From the NCBI GenBank assembly GCA_023853785.1, contig JAJIRX010000128.1, positions 1-39,632 on the forward strand: 39,632 nucleotides of DNA, given 5' to 3'. The notes under the pieces are model-generated. The model was not told the DNA's origin and ran no database searches. It saw only the letters and a program-made list of their open reading frames with translations. How positions within the stretch are numbered: position 1 is the stretch's first letter; each line of letters opens with the position of its first letter. The stretch comes from Psilocybe azurescens. Its lineage: Eukaryota > Basidiomycota > Agaricomycetes > Agaricales > Agrocybaceae. A program made the position numbers and the translations under genes. Shown piece after piece: positions 23,401 through 33,104 of this stretch.

Positions 23401-26400
23401 GAATTAGTGCCTAATGTATGTTCTTCAACATCTCTATTTTTTATTACTGATAAATTATTTACACTGTTTTAGGATGATCCTGGTGCTATGCCATTGAATG
23501 ATCTATTCAACAATATTATTCCACCTGTACAGGCCAATTATCATCCTCTTGGAGCACCCCGAGGCTATGTGCGCATGGCTGTGATGGATGGAAAAAGCAT
23601 TGGTCACCGGTATGTTTAACTCAAAATCAAAAGATAATTCTAATGTGTAATATATGCAGATCTGTGCTCTTGATACCTGCAAAAATCCACTCGCCAATTA
23701 CAAAGATGGGAGGTTCTGCACTGATCATCTCCACCTTCAAACAAAGTGTGGCATTTTCCCATGTGCTCGCAATGTTTCAGCACCAGGCGCAGCGACATGC
23801 AACCGTGTTGAACACCAAGAATGGCATCAAAAATACCTTCAGCGCTTTGGTCGTCTTTCTTATCCTGGTGTACGACGTGTTATACGTCGGCAGCAAGAGG
23901 CTGGTGAGGGAGGAGCAGGCCTACAGGTCCATCAGCAATTGCCCGAATTAGAAGGTACTGCAGGTGGAGAAGTAGTCCATACTTTTCGAGCCAAAACTCT
24001 GTACTGCATTGAGACAGTCCAGTGGGCTTGTGGAGTTCCAGTTGGCTGGGGTAAATGTTACCGGTCAGAAAGTGAGCCCCAGGTTTTGGAAATACTTGAC
24101 AACATCTGGGAAGGCAATGAGGACTTTCGTCCTAGCTTTATTGCTTACGATGATGCCTGTGACTTACTCCGTCATATTGTTACTCAAGACCCTCAGAACC
24201 CATGGATCCAATCCACCAAATTTATTGTGGATGCATGGCATTATATTGGTCATCGAGCCACTGACATATTATGTCGTCGGTGGTGCAATCCTGCTCCAAC
24301 TAATGGTTCACAGCCTGATTTAGTTCGGTACAGAAGTGGACAACAATGGCCAGACTCATGCTACTCGAGCATTCAACACAGAGACAGCTGAGCAACTCAA
24401 TGCCTGGCTAGACGGTTTTGAATCACAGCTTCGACAGATGACTGCAGTCAACTTTGACATATTTATGCACGTATTATTCATGCTATTTAAGGAAGAAGTG
24501 GAGAAGCGAATCACAGAGAAAAAATAGAGCTACCAGAGGATTTTTGGGATATAGAGTAGAGCAATACTACTTAATATATTACTATATAGTAGGTTCAAGT
24601 GCCCATAAAAGTCTCAAAAAGTCGAAGTTGAGTGGCAGATGGACCTCAGATTACCACCAGTTACCATTGGTAGGCACCAAACATTGGTGATGACCGGTGT
24701 TAGCCACTGGCAACCAGAGACTACCAAGGATGTCTGGTGGATACTTGCTGAGTAGCTGGTGGTGGACAGTGATGGACGGTGGAAGTTCCTACAATGACCA
24801 CTGATGTTTGGTGATGGTCAGTGATTGCCATCAGTGGACGCCCGGTCTTCCACGCTTGGAGTATAATACTGGCTTTTTAGGTTGTGAATGAGTCTGTTTG
24901 TGACTGCGTTCGGAAAGGCGCCTTCCACGTCAAGAAAGAGGATTGAGGCCACTTTCCCATCCCTCCAGCTGTCTTTCACCTTTTGCACGAGATAGTGAAC
25001 AGCGTCAGTTGTTGTTCGACCTGGGGCGTCCTCCAAAGTGTGTGTTTGGAAGAAGGTTGTGTGTCTCCACCAAATGGCTGATGTTTTCCGCAATTATTGC
25101 TGTCAGAATCTTTGGTGTGGTGTTCAAGAGTGCGATTGGGCGATATGCTTTGCAGTCTTGTAGTTGGGTTTGTTTGGTTTCCGAAGTACGACTGTGATGG
25201 ATTGCTTCCAGTCTTCTGGGTAGTGACCTGTAGTGGCTATCGCGTTGAATAAAAATAACAGTCTGTAGATTATTAGTGCTAGCGATTTCTGGATGACAAT
25301 GTTTGGTATCTCATCTGGACCGTATGCCTTGTGTGGGGAGAGTCGCTTCACCTGCCGCTCGATTTGTTCCTTTGTGATTGGGCCCACGTCTGGTAGTGGA
25401 GCTGGGTATACAAAATTGGTGGGTGTGTTTGACTGGGCCGGCTTCCTGGGGAAGAAGTTGGAGGCGAACAGTTGTGCCTTTTCCTCATTTGCTGTGACTT
25501 CCGGCTTTTCCGTCAGTGAAGGGGTCAATCACCTCCAGTGTAGGGATCCTAGGTTGTCCTCCGTCGCCGGTTGGGTTCCTTAGGTACTTGTTAGCTGTCC
25601 ACATGTCTTTGTACTCGCCTCGGATAACCAGTCATTCCAGTGTTTCCTTTTGTCTCGATGATCAGCTTTGCAAATGAGGATTTTGCTTCCTTGAATTGTC
25701 GATGACAGGGGTGCTCTTCGTATGCTCGTAGCTTATGGTGAAGGCTTCCGAGCCTGTTCTTGTGTCGTTTGGCATCTTCAAGTTCGCTGGTCCACCAGCG
25801 TTTCTTATCTGGCAGCGGCTTCTGGAGTTTTATTCTGGTCCGAATCGTGTCCTGAAGGGCTTCCTTCAATGATCTAGCGGCAAGATCGATGTCGTCCTTG
25901 GTGTTCAGTGGCCTCGCGTCAGGGAGTTCCTTGAGCCTGATCTCCAGGTTTTCTGTGAAATCCTCCCAGTCGGCTGTGCGAAAGTTGTAGGATGGTGTTC
26001 CTCCTGTGTTTGCGTGTTGTAGGTCTAAGGTGGTGACTATTGGGTAGTGATCAGTGTTTGCTGGACGGGAGTCAAAATCCACATTGCATTGTGTTAGCCT
26101 ATCGTGCAGGCCGGCCGAGGCAAAGACGTTGTCTGGTCGTGAAGTGCGGCCTGTGACCATGTGCTCCAGCGTCGGTATGCCTTTTGGTAGCATCATCGTG
26201 AGTCCATATTTCCCTAATAGATTTATTAGAGTGTCGGCTGCTCGTGAGGGCTGCCCGAGTGAAGAGGCGATCGTCTTCATCCTTGTCCCATAAAGGGTGA
26301 TGTCGGTTGAAGTCCCCTGCCCACATCATATGATCCGTTTCTGTCGCTACTATCCCTCGCATTTGGTTGTTGAGAAAGGTGTCCAATACATTTGTTGTGT

Positions 26401-29400
26401 TGTCTTTGTCGCATGGGTTGTATATGTTGAATATGGTGAGTCGTCCGTATTGGCCTTTCAGCTGTATGGCAGTGATATCGTTGGTACCTGTTATGGGTAC
26501 CTCCTTCCAGCTGCCGGTGTCTAGTTTCTTGTTGACCCATATTCCTGATCTGACTGTCGTGTTTGCGGTGTGTCGATCTGGTGGGTATACCTGTCGGAAA
26601 TAGTTATTAGTTATTATATGGCCATAGAATGTAATATGGGGTTCTTGAATTAATATTATGTCGTATTTCGAGCTGAGACCACTGTTTAGCAGTTCCTTGT
26701 GGGCGACCTCCGATTTGTTGAGGTTTATCTGTAGTATTCGCAGCTGATTCAGGTCTGGTTGCCCCTCTTGTCGTTCGGTCATTTAAATTTGAGTGAGTTG
26801 AGGTGATGGTAGCTCGCCCGTCTTGAGGGGGGGTGTCGCCCCATCTCCCGGGTGTGTTGCCTACCAGGCTGTCCGGCTGATCAGTGCTGGCTGGGGCAAG
26901 GGTTGCACTGGGCAAGGATGCTGTTGCCGATGGACTGGAGGCTGCTGCAATGATGGCATCGATCTCTGCCCGTCGTTGCATGTTTGTTCGTGAGGTGTTC
27001 TTCTGGCTTTGCTGATGTGGGTTAGCTGGCGCCCGTGTTGGCATCGTCTCGTTGTGTTGTGCCAGGTGGCGCATCTGGATTGTTTGACCAGGTCCATGGT
27101 TCATCTGTGGGGATGAAGGGTAGGGGCGTTCTCCGGTGTGACTAGGTTCTTGTCAGCTGCTTTCTTCTGGAAGGTGGGGCACATTCTGTCGTAGCTTGTA
27201 TGGTCCCCTGATGCACACGATACGCAGTACTTCTTTTGGCTTGAGCACTCTTTCGTTCGGTGGCCCTTCTCGCCACACTGTCCGCATGTATCGACGGCCG
27301 CGCTGCAGTCTTTTGCGTAGTGATTATATCCTTGACATTTCAGGCATCGGATAGGGTCGACTTTACATTTTTCCACCGAGACCTTCTTGTTGGCAATGTA
27401 GATTCCTAGAGCAATAATTCGATTAGCTTCGTTGACATTATCAGTGGATAAAATAAGGTGAGCCCATTTCTGATTCGCTTTTCGTCTTTCGACAGCCTTT
27501 GCCCATCGCATTGAAGTGATGACTCCGGCCTCCATCCTGTTTGATTCTTCCACTTCTCCTATGAAGTTGGGGTCGTCTGGTTCTGCGCTGAGTGGCACAA
27601 ACTTGGCGATCAGCTGGTATGATCTTCTCTGCGTCTCCACGCCCTCTCCAATTGCTCGGCAGATTTTGGAAACATTTTCCTCCTTCCTTCCCCATGCAGC
27701 TCCGTAATCTGAGTCGAATTCCACCAGTAGTCCCCCGTTTAGCTGTTTTGTTGCTGAACGTGAAATGAACATCTGCCGATTCAGAATCCTTGAGCGCCTT
27801 GTTAAGTTTGTTGCGGATTTCGCGGTCGCCGAGTCCTTCTATACTGGAGTTGGGTCCGATGCCTTTGAACATGAGCTGACGCCGCCGTATTCCATGTCTT
27901 GCTAACATTCTGGGGCTTGCCGACGCAGGCAGTTGGGAAAGAACATGACTGTACCGATGGCCGGCCTAGTATTTGTAGCGGGTTCGATTAGGGTGTTCTG
28001 CCTCTGTGGATCTGATGTCCTGGCTGATTTTGCCAAGTCCTCGGTGACTTTTGAGATTTCGTCCAGCTTTGCATCGACCTTCGACTGAGTGTGTTTGATA
28101 AGTTGAGTGAGTTCTGACGTGAAGAATTCTAGCTCTGAATTGAATCCATCGTGGTATGTTTGAGTCGCCTCTTCCTGATCTGCATCTTCCATCAAGTAGG
28201 CCAGGGCCCTCATCCCTTGCATTACTAGTAGTGGAACATTTGGCGAGAGTTCCATGACTTGGTGGAGGCAGGATCCAGCCATAGCCATGGTGAGAGGGCG
28301 ACCTTCGGGTACCAGTAGCTGCCGTTTTCGAGAAAAACCCGTCCGTCTTTAGAGCTCTTGATAGCCTCAATCCCTTCTACCAGTTCTGCAGGACCATTGG
28401 CTCTGGTCTGTCTCCCGGGTGCCTTCGTTGCATCCTTGCTGCCTGATGTGCTGGTTACCGGGGTGACTTTCCTGTTTCGTGCTGTGCCGCTAGTGATGTT
28501 CATATTTAAGTATGTAGATTGTAGTGTAATTTTAGCGTTCTTTGTAAGATTAGATTGGAGAAGAGGGAGCTTAAGGCTCTACTATTATCTGTTGCTCGTT
28601 CCCTCGACTAGTCGCCTCGCTCTGTTATGAGCGTGGGAACTTTGCCGATGGTCGTGGTAACGGATCAAGGAGCGGTGGTGGGATCAATGCTTAGGGAATA
28701 AATGCACACACAAAAACAAACCTCATTCACTAGGCGATTACTTGGATCCGACAACGATCGAATAACTTGGTAGGGGTGTTGATTATGGCTTGCTTCATCT
28801 GTTGTGTGTGGAAATTGAGTTTTAACTCGAACATGTCCATATTCCTTTCGCATAGAACATCTAGTGATTGCTGGATTTCTTTCTTCACTTCGTATAACTC
28901 CATGTCAGACGCCATATGAATCGAGATATCACCGGAAGAAGGTCCTGCAGGGTTTGTAATGGATAAGGACGGATCCTTCGTGTCCCAAAGTAAGTTGTGA
29001 AGAGTATCACTGTCGTCCATCCACGAGTGGTCGCTGAACCATAGGCCCCGAGTTGTCACGTCTAGATTCTTCTCCCAATCGTACTTTGGCGTAAACATGT
29101 GGGAAAGAACCACGTCCATCTTGAGAACCATATTCTCGACCCTAGAAGCAACCGGAATTGAAAGTGCCTGCTGAAGATCGAGTCGGAACTTATCAAATCG
29201 GTTGGTGTGTCCTAGCATCCTATTCTTCCAATCATGGGCTTTCCAATATTTTACTGACGACTAGGTGAGCAGAAGATATGGTAAACAATCAAGTACTCTC
29301 ACCGAAGCGGGCTTCTTTATAATAGGTATCTATGCTATTTCCACAAGACTTGATCTCTGTCTGCATTGCCAACAAAGTTTCGCCCAGAGTAGCGTTTGAT

Positions 29401-29859
29401 CTGAGGGCATCTTCTCCTAGTCTGTGCCGGCGACGACTGGTAAGATCGTCGATACTGTCGCAGTAGATCAGCTAGAGATGACGTTATACTAAGAATTGAT
29501 TTCGTACTCCAGTAAAACGCGCATCGCATCCGTCTGCGCAAGAAAGACAGCAGTAACACGTGCATCATTCTCCCGTCTCTTTTGCTCTAACATCACCACT
29601 GCCCTGAAGCTCACGACCACGTCTTAAACAGGAGAAGTCAATCCTTTGGCAGGCATCTTTCGGGTTTTAGTCCACACTCACCTTTAACGATAGGATGCAG
29701 CTCAGATACCCCTTCCAACAACGCCACGAGATTGTTTGCGTGCTTGAGATAATCGCGCCCATCCGAAGGTGGCGAATCCTTCATCATCGCGTGTGCTTTC
29801 TCCCATTGCTTATATTTTTCCTGAAGGACATCGAGAGGAGCATCGGCGACCATTGTCAT
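14090..29859 (-). CDS. Goodbye-like / EF-hand / double ZZ-finger protein, split by an intronic transposon
   Basis: Exons that fit in phase: 29859-29682, 29598-29519, 29471-29303, 29253-28742; then, beyond the transposon-bearing intron, from 17145 to an EF-hand exon ending 16672; 16600 onward; an exon ending 16222; 16146-15990; an exon ending 15514; 15452-15379; 15322-14572; 14517-14090. The N-terminus (NLVALLEGVSELHPIVK, then KRRENDARV) resembles the Goodbye-like helical domain at the N-terminus of fungal STAND proteins; this assignment is by pattern only. An EF-hand motif (NDDDSGFILIDEVNAFT) lies near 16740-16790. ZZ finger 1 is CDRC...PDFDLCQNC, and ZZ finger 2 is CGHC...FVCVGHDCRDYFVCSKC followed by HQWWH. 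A coiled coil ends the protein. The product is probably cytosolic; Ca2+ and partner binding are inferred from the motifs. Problems are possible single-base frame changes near 14650, 15115 and 16935 and an unresolved join near 16510. It may be a gene with sequence errors or a decaying one. Confidence 0.65.
14440..14665 (-). other. Second ZZ-type zinc finger
   Basis: Cys pairs in CGHC, then C-x4-C in FFVCVGHDC, then CSKC and a distal HQWWH. The finger is assembled across a 54-nt intron (14571-14518) in phase 1. The frame entering it requires one extra A in the A5 run at 14648-14652. All expected metal ligands are present. Confidence 0.6.
15235..15452 (-). other. First ZZ-type zinc finger
   Basis: WQCDRC opens the domain, and PDFDLCQNC closes it across a 56-nt intron (15378-15323) in phase 1. 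It is followed by spaced His residues (FEHGAGNHKFNHHVM). The usual CxxC before PDFDLC reads NVNC, so one Cys ligand appears replaced by Asn. Confidence 0.65.
15853..15989 (-). other. Intron with two in-frame 3' splice sites
   Basis: The donor is gtaggc at 15989. The proximal acceptor gatctag ends at 15929, and its exon reads through RFQTEQNASESRALSF to an in-frame TGA at 15857-15855. The distal acceptor cgactgag ends at 15854, keeps the same frame (GQFNPDIATYHGG) and removes the stop. Both use phase 1. Confidence 0.5.
17160..17171. repeat. LINE target-site duplication, 3' copy
   Basis: GGATCAATGCTT next to the T-run, identical to 28681-28692. The last two T could also belong to the tail, so the duplication is 10-12 bp. 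Confidence 0.85.
17170..17191 (-). repeat. Poly-A tail of the LINE
   Basis: A run of 22 T on the plus strand marks the 3' end of the minus-strand LINE. An unbroken tail suggests a fairly recent insertion. Confidence 0.85.
17692..19766 (-). CDS. LINE ORF2, 3' part: RT palm to RNase H and C-terminal zinc motif
   Basis: Continuation of ORF2 after the nested transposon. It begins within the RT (KRKIPENYVKLIREIL). It then carries the RT motif GIGQGDPLSMILY and the catalytic YVDD (IGYVDDVTII). RNase H follows, with an active-site pattern of VYTDGSG (Asp), YEAEAVGG (Glu), IDNQALL (Asp) and GNEAADQVAK (Asp). The C-terminus has a Cys/His motif (CPNCW...VEHFLFEC) found in many LINE polyproteins. One-base frame changes are apparent near 19715, 19010, 18635 and 18560. 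All catalytic residues named are still readable, but the frame is not continuous. Confidence 0.8.
19767..19773. repeat. KDZ target-site duplication, left
   Basis: GCTTTTT, identical to 24872-24878. It lies within the LINE RT codons for Lys-Lys. An 8-bp duplication with one changed base is also possible. Confidence 0.7.
19774..19803 (+). repeat. KDZ left terminal inverted repeat
   Basis: Starts GAGTTATATGCGCC. The complement of the right end starts CAGTATTATACTCC. The two align imperfectly, sharing AGT, a TATA-like core and TGGAA-GACCG about 20 bp in. Confidence 0.5.
19850..19866. repeat. Subterminal palindrome in the KDZ element
   Basis: CCAGTGG-CGG-CCACTGG, a perfect 7-bp inverted repeat with a 3-bp spacer. 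Related CCACTGG, CCAGTGG and CACTGAT sequences recur in the left 150 bp and in 24640-24840. Subterminal repeats are often transposase binding sites; that role is inferred. Confidence 0.6.
20146..22197 (+). CDS. KDZ-borne accessory gene: SAP-like, lysine-rich C-terminus
   Basis: Starts MSTEGADIYSLVRS at 20146, with continuation GMRKDSLVSLCSALKLD after a one-base break. The pattern LVSLC..LKL.TEGTNPVLTNRILEHI resembles a SAP-type DNA-binding helix pair. Introns with good signals occur, for example near 20450-20503 (gtgtgt...tttcccag), 20607-20654 and two more before 21800. The middle (FIKFLRSLLNISDTPRARAE, then LYTQLAIMGWSRSIGG) is helical. The C-terminus is strongly basic (KEKSEEKKKKLKRKN), a likely nuclear signal, and ends acidic (DCLDESSDSE). 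It lies 128 bp upstream of the transposase gene in the same direction, so it may help DNA targeting. The function is inferred, and frame breaks at 20187 and 20382 lie in short G and A runs. Confidence 0.55.
22326..24527 (+). CDS. KDZ transposase with CxC5- and CxC6-like clusters (frame-broken)
   Basis: Starts MAASIQDFIAVLQVF at 22326. A CxC5-like cluster follows (DCAICPDD...LYVAHCSVCNSDYYPDRY). An aromatic segment (RFHCGWSNFANWINDIL) comes next, then HHGCTECTHKKRYFADL and, after introns 23416-23472 and 23610-23659, a CxC6-like cluster (CALDTCKNPLANYKDGRFC, CGIFPC). The transposase core keeps the likely acidic triad: AYDDACDLLRH (Asp), IVDAWHYIGH (Asp) and NTETAEQLNAWL (Glu). Such enzymes cut and move DNA in the nucleus using an RNase H-like fold. 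Frame breaks occur near 22385, 22735, 22972 and 24333. In each case the protein resumes in another frame within a few codons, so the cause is single- or double-base indels. This KDZ copy carries no TET/JBP dioxygenase gene, unlike some fungal relatives. Confidence 0.75.
24842..24871 (-). repeat. KDZ right terminal inverted repeat
   Basis: Read on the minus strand this begins CAGTATTATACTCC and continues to TGGAAGACCGG, the imperfect partner of the left end. Confidence 0.5.
24872..24878. repeat. KDZ target-site duplication, right
   Basis: GCTTTTT, identical to 19767-19773, directly followed by the upstream half of the LINE RT gene. Confidence 0.7.
24879..26782 (-). CDS. LINE ORF2, 5' part: endonuclease and start of reverse transcriptase
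   Basis: Begins MTERQEGQPDLNQL. The endonuclease/exonuclease/phosphatase fold shows ILQINLNKSE, IILIQEPHI (catalytic Glu), WAGDFNRHHPLWD (Asp/Asn) and NTDHYPIV (catalytic His). The RT follows with HKAYGPDEIPN, a fingers segment, and the first catalytic Asp motif FLDVEGAFPNAV. It stops at the transposon junction after RLIHNLK. Frame breaks lie near 26285, 25595 and 25150. ORF2 starts shortly after or overlaps the end of ORF1, as usual for the group. Confidence 0.8.
26990..28503 (-). CDS. LINE ORF1: gag-like protein with CCHC zinc knuckles
   Basis: Starts MNITSGTARNRKV at 28503. The N-terminal part is polar, then helical (ELTQLIKHTQSKVDAKLDEI), followed by an RNA-binding-like region (LMFKGIGPNSSIEGLG through the WAHLILSTDN area). 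Two clear zinc knuckles, CLKCQGYNHYAKDC and CGQCGEKGHRTKEC, are followed by a third, looser Cys/His set (CVSCASGDHTSYDRMC). Such ORF1 proteins bind the element's RNA. Frame changes near 28280, 27900 and 27770 break continuity, and the exact 3' end is uncertain (about 27120 to 26990). Confidence 0.75.
28504..28680 (-). promoter_or_regulatory. LINE 5' untranslated region / presumed internal promoter
   Basis: About 177 nt between the 5' duplication boundary and the first ORF1 ATG. Full-length LINEs usually carry their promoter here. No specific motif was identified. Confidence 0.4.
28681..28692. repeat. LINE target-site duplication, 5' copy
   Basis: GGATCAATGCTT at the 5' boundary of the LINE, identical to 17160-17171. 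Confidence 0.85.
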
Positions 29860-30586
29860 ATGTACGATGTTGAACTAAAGTTTGAAAAGGGAGCCCCGAG
29901 TGCAATACGTAAGAAACAAAAGCTCTTCAAACTGTCAATTTCGTTCTGATAGGCGACTAATGAATCGTATTCGGGTGACCTTCACGCACGGTGATCAGCG
30001 ATCACCGTGAGTGAAAGAAGTTTGGGCGTAGCGCCAGAGCCAGTAGCATTTCCCGTGAATTCTATTACTGTCAGTAAACTAATGCGAACACCTGGCAACG
30101 GGTACTACGACGATGAGCTAGCAAGGTCTTCTTTTTTACAGCAAAGTCGGAGTAACAAAAGCGCCGAGTGTAAGAGTGATCAGTTCCTATGTGGGAATTC
30201 ATGATCCGCAAATCCACTGGTACGTGCAATCGAGGCGACGGCGCTTATCAGCGAAATGATTCTCGAAAGTTCTAGAAACATACCTGGAAACTACTTCGAA
30301 ATCTAAAGTTTTTCCTGTAACTAAGTACCATGTTCTGGCAGGAAGTCGAGAATGAGCTTGTCCGGTATCATTCTCCTGTAAGTGAGCATCGTTAAGATGT
30401 TCCAGCCAAAAGTTGAAAGAGTTTATCCAATATTATAATCACTGTTGGAGCAGGATATCGTACAACTAATTTACAAGAGGTAAAAGTGAATATGTGGGTA
30501 AAGAAGAAAGAAGAAAGTATATATAGGAGAAAAACAAAAAAAAATATCAAAAAGTAAGGATAGGGGGTCGTATATATATGTCAATA
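29860..30586. other. Intergenic between EF-hand/ZZ gene and BRI3-like gene
   Basis: Upstream region of the EF-hand/ZZ gene and 3' flank of the BRI3-like gene. It contains the strong palindrome listed below and AT-rich sequence at 30470-30580. No convincing coding frame was seen. Confidence 0.5.
29982..30015. promoter_or_regulatory. Long palindrome about 125 bp upstream of the EF-hand/ZZ gene
   Basis: CACGGTGATC (29987-29996), spacer AGC, then GATCACCGTG (30000-30009): perfect 10-bp arms. Beyond one unpaired base on each side, TTCAC pairs with GTGAA. It could be a dimeric regulator site, a hairpin in a 5' leader or the remnant of a small element. Confidence 0.5.
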
Positions 30587-31247
30587 CTAGCCACAAACAC
30601 CTTCGTCAATGACGAGGCCACAACGACTGCACCGGACTTTCCTATCAAGGAGACAGAGACCGATTCCGAGAGGGAACCAGAAAACAGCCGCAAGAATTCC
30701 TGAGTTGCAAATTAATGAGTCATTCACAATGATGATTCAAGGCGGATTCAAAGCTCACCGAGCAAGCCATACTGCGTGTGTGGGACGTGCGACCCAGCTT
30801 GCAAGCAGATCATCTCCGGGTGGCCTGGGGGCAACAGCGACACGATCTGCTCGCCTGTTGCAGGGTTTACGTAGTTGTAAACTGTGGGTTGAGGGGTATT
30901 CTGAGGTTGAGTGGTATAGGATGGCCCTGGAAAGCCATTTGGTCTCAAGAGAGGCTGGGTTATGCTGGTCTTCGCATCTGTAGGGTTTAGTCTAGGAGTG
31001 TTCTCTCCAGCGTCTATAGTTGCGGGTTAGTGATGATCCCAAGTCAGACGATTCTATCTACTCACATGAACTGCCGCTCTCCGTTGCGGTATCGTAGGAA
31101 GGAGGATTCTCCAAGGGCATAGTAGGCGTTGGTTCACGTTGTGGTTGGTCCTTCTAGCAGATAACAGTGAGATACCGTACGTGAGGCCTGATGCAAGAGA
31201 AAGAGAAACTCACCATGTCGTGGTTGTTGTTAGAGTTTACAATCATC
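30587..31247 (-). CDS. BRI3-like small membrane protein with PPxY motif
   Basis: Four exons in phase: 31247-31215, 31153-31066, 31013-30759 and 30699-30587, about 160 residues. The N-terminal half is disordered and polar with NPPSYDTA, a PPxY motif of the sort bound by WW-domain ubiquitin ligases. A Pro/Gln/Asn segment follows (PSYTTQPQNTPQPTVYNYVN). The C-terminal module resembles the brain protein I3 / LITAF-like fold: a conserved loop ending VPHTQYGLLG, a hydrophobic membrane segment (ILAAVFWFPLGIGLCLL), then a short Cys motif (CSRCGLVIDEGVCG). Known relatives sit in endosomal or lysosomal membranes, so that location is inferred here. The introns have gtgagt or gtgagc donors. The gene is divergent from the PRMT1 gene. 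Confidence 0.75.
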
Positions 31248-31508
31248 TCCCGAGGGGTATTTGTATCAAGGCTACGGACGCAGCGCCGGTATAAGGTAAC
31301 TGCGGAAGGGGGTAGAGCGAACTGCCACTAAAGCGCAGCGCCAATGGAGAGGCAGTGACCAAATCACTTCGCCTTCCAAATCAGGCACCGTCGGCAAAAG
31401 CACGTGATTTCGGCACGTGGGATCGAACGCGTTCATTTTTATTTTTTGAAGAGGCCATAGTTGAACCTGTTCTTTCTCATCGATCTGTATCACTAAACTC
31501 TCTTCGTT
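31248..31508. promoter_or_regulatory. Divergent promoter with CCAAT and two CACGTG sites
   Basis: A 261-bp space between two divergent start codons. It contains CCAAT at 31341-31345 and CACGTG at 31401-31406 and 31414-31419, 13 bp apart. CACGTG is the core site of fungal bHLH factors such as Cbf1-type and SREBP-like proteins. Joint control of the two genes is inferred. Confidence 0.5.

Positions 31509-33104
<1,596 letters not shown>

Larger units (their letters stand above)
19774..24871 (+). mobile_element. KDZ-type (Kyakuja-Dileera-Zisupton) DNA transposon
   Basis: A 5,098-bp element inserted in the LINE RT gene. It is recognised by CxC5- and CxC6-like Cys clusters ahead of a transposase core, the hallmark of fungal KDZ elements. 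It has two plus-strand genes, a SAP-like accessory gene and the transposase. The LINE RT frame rejoins exactly when the element and one copy of the 7-bp duplication are removed (LKKRKIPENYV). The ends are weakly matching inverted repeats followed by CCAGTGG-rich subterminal sequence. The transposase has several frame breaks, so the copy is probably non-autonomous, subject to the sequence-error caveat. Confidence 0.8.
17172..28680 (-). mobile_element. Tad-like non-LTR retrotransposon (LINE), interrupted by a DNA transposon
   Basis: About 6.4 kb of LINE plus a 5.1-kb nested insertion. Order on the minus strand: a leader of about 180 nt, ORF1 with zinc knuckles, ORF2 with AP endonuclease, reverse transcriptase and RNase H, a 3' region, and a poly-A tail seen as T-run 17170-17191. 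Full-length structure with an exact target-site duplication indicates target-primed reverse transcription. RNase H with one endonuclease-RT polyprotein is typical of the fungal Tad/I-like group. Several one-base frame breaks and the nested insertion mean this copy is probably not autonomous. Confidence 0.85.
17146..28741 (-). other. Host intron enlarged from 75 nt to 11,596 nt
   Basis: The donor caa|gtaatc is at 28741 and the acceptor gaatgtctag ends at 17146. Flanking exons read FDRCRIQ and DLRQLWKEMVSIL in the same phase 0. Subtracting the LINE and one copy of the 12-bp duplication leaves a 75-nt intron, the normal size here. The element therefore landed inside a spliced-out segment, in the same orientation as the gene. 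Confidence 0.75.

Noticed and set aside
17160..28692. CRISPR array, integron or prokaryotic defence island
   Set aside because: The region is explained by a LINE and a KDZ transposon; introns, poly-A tail and composition are eukaryotic.
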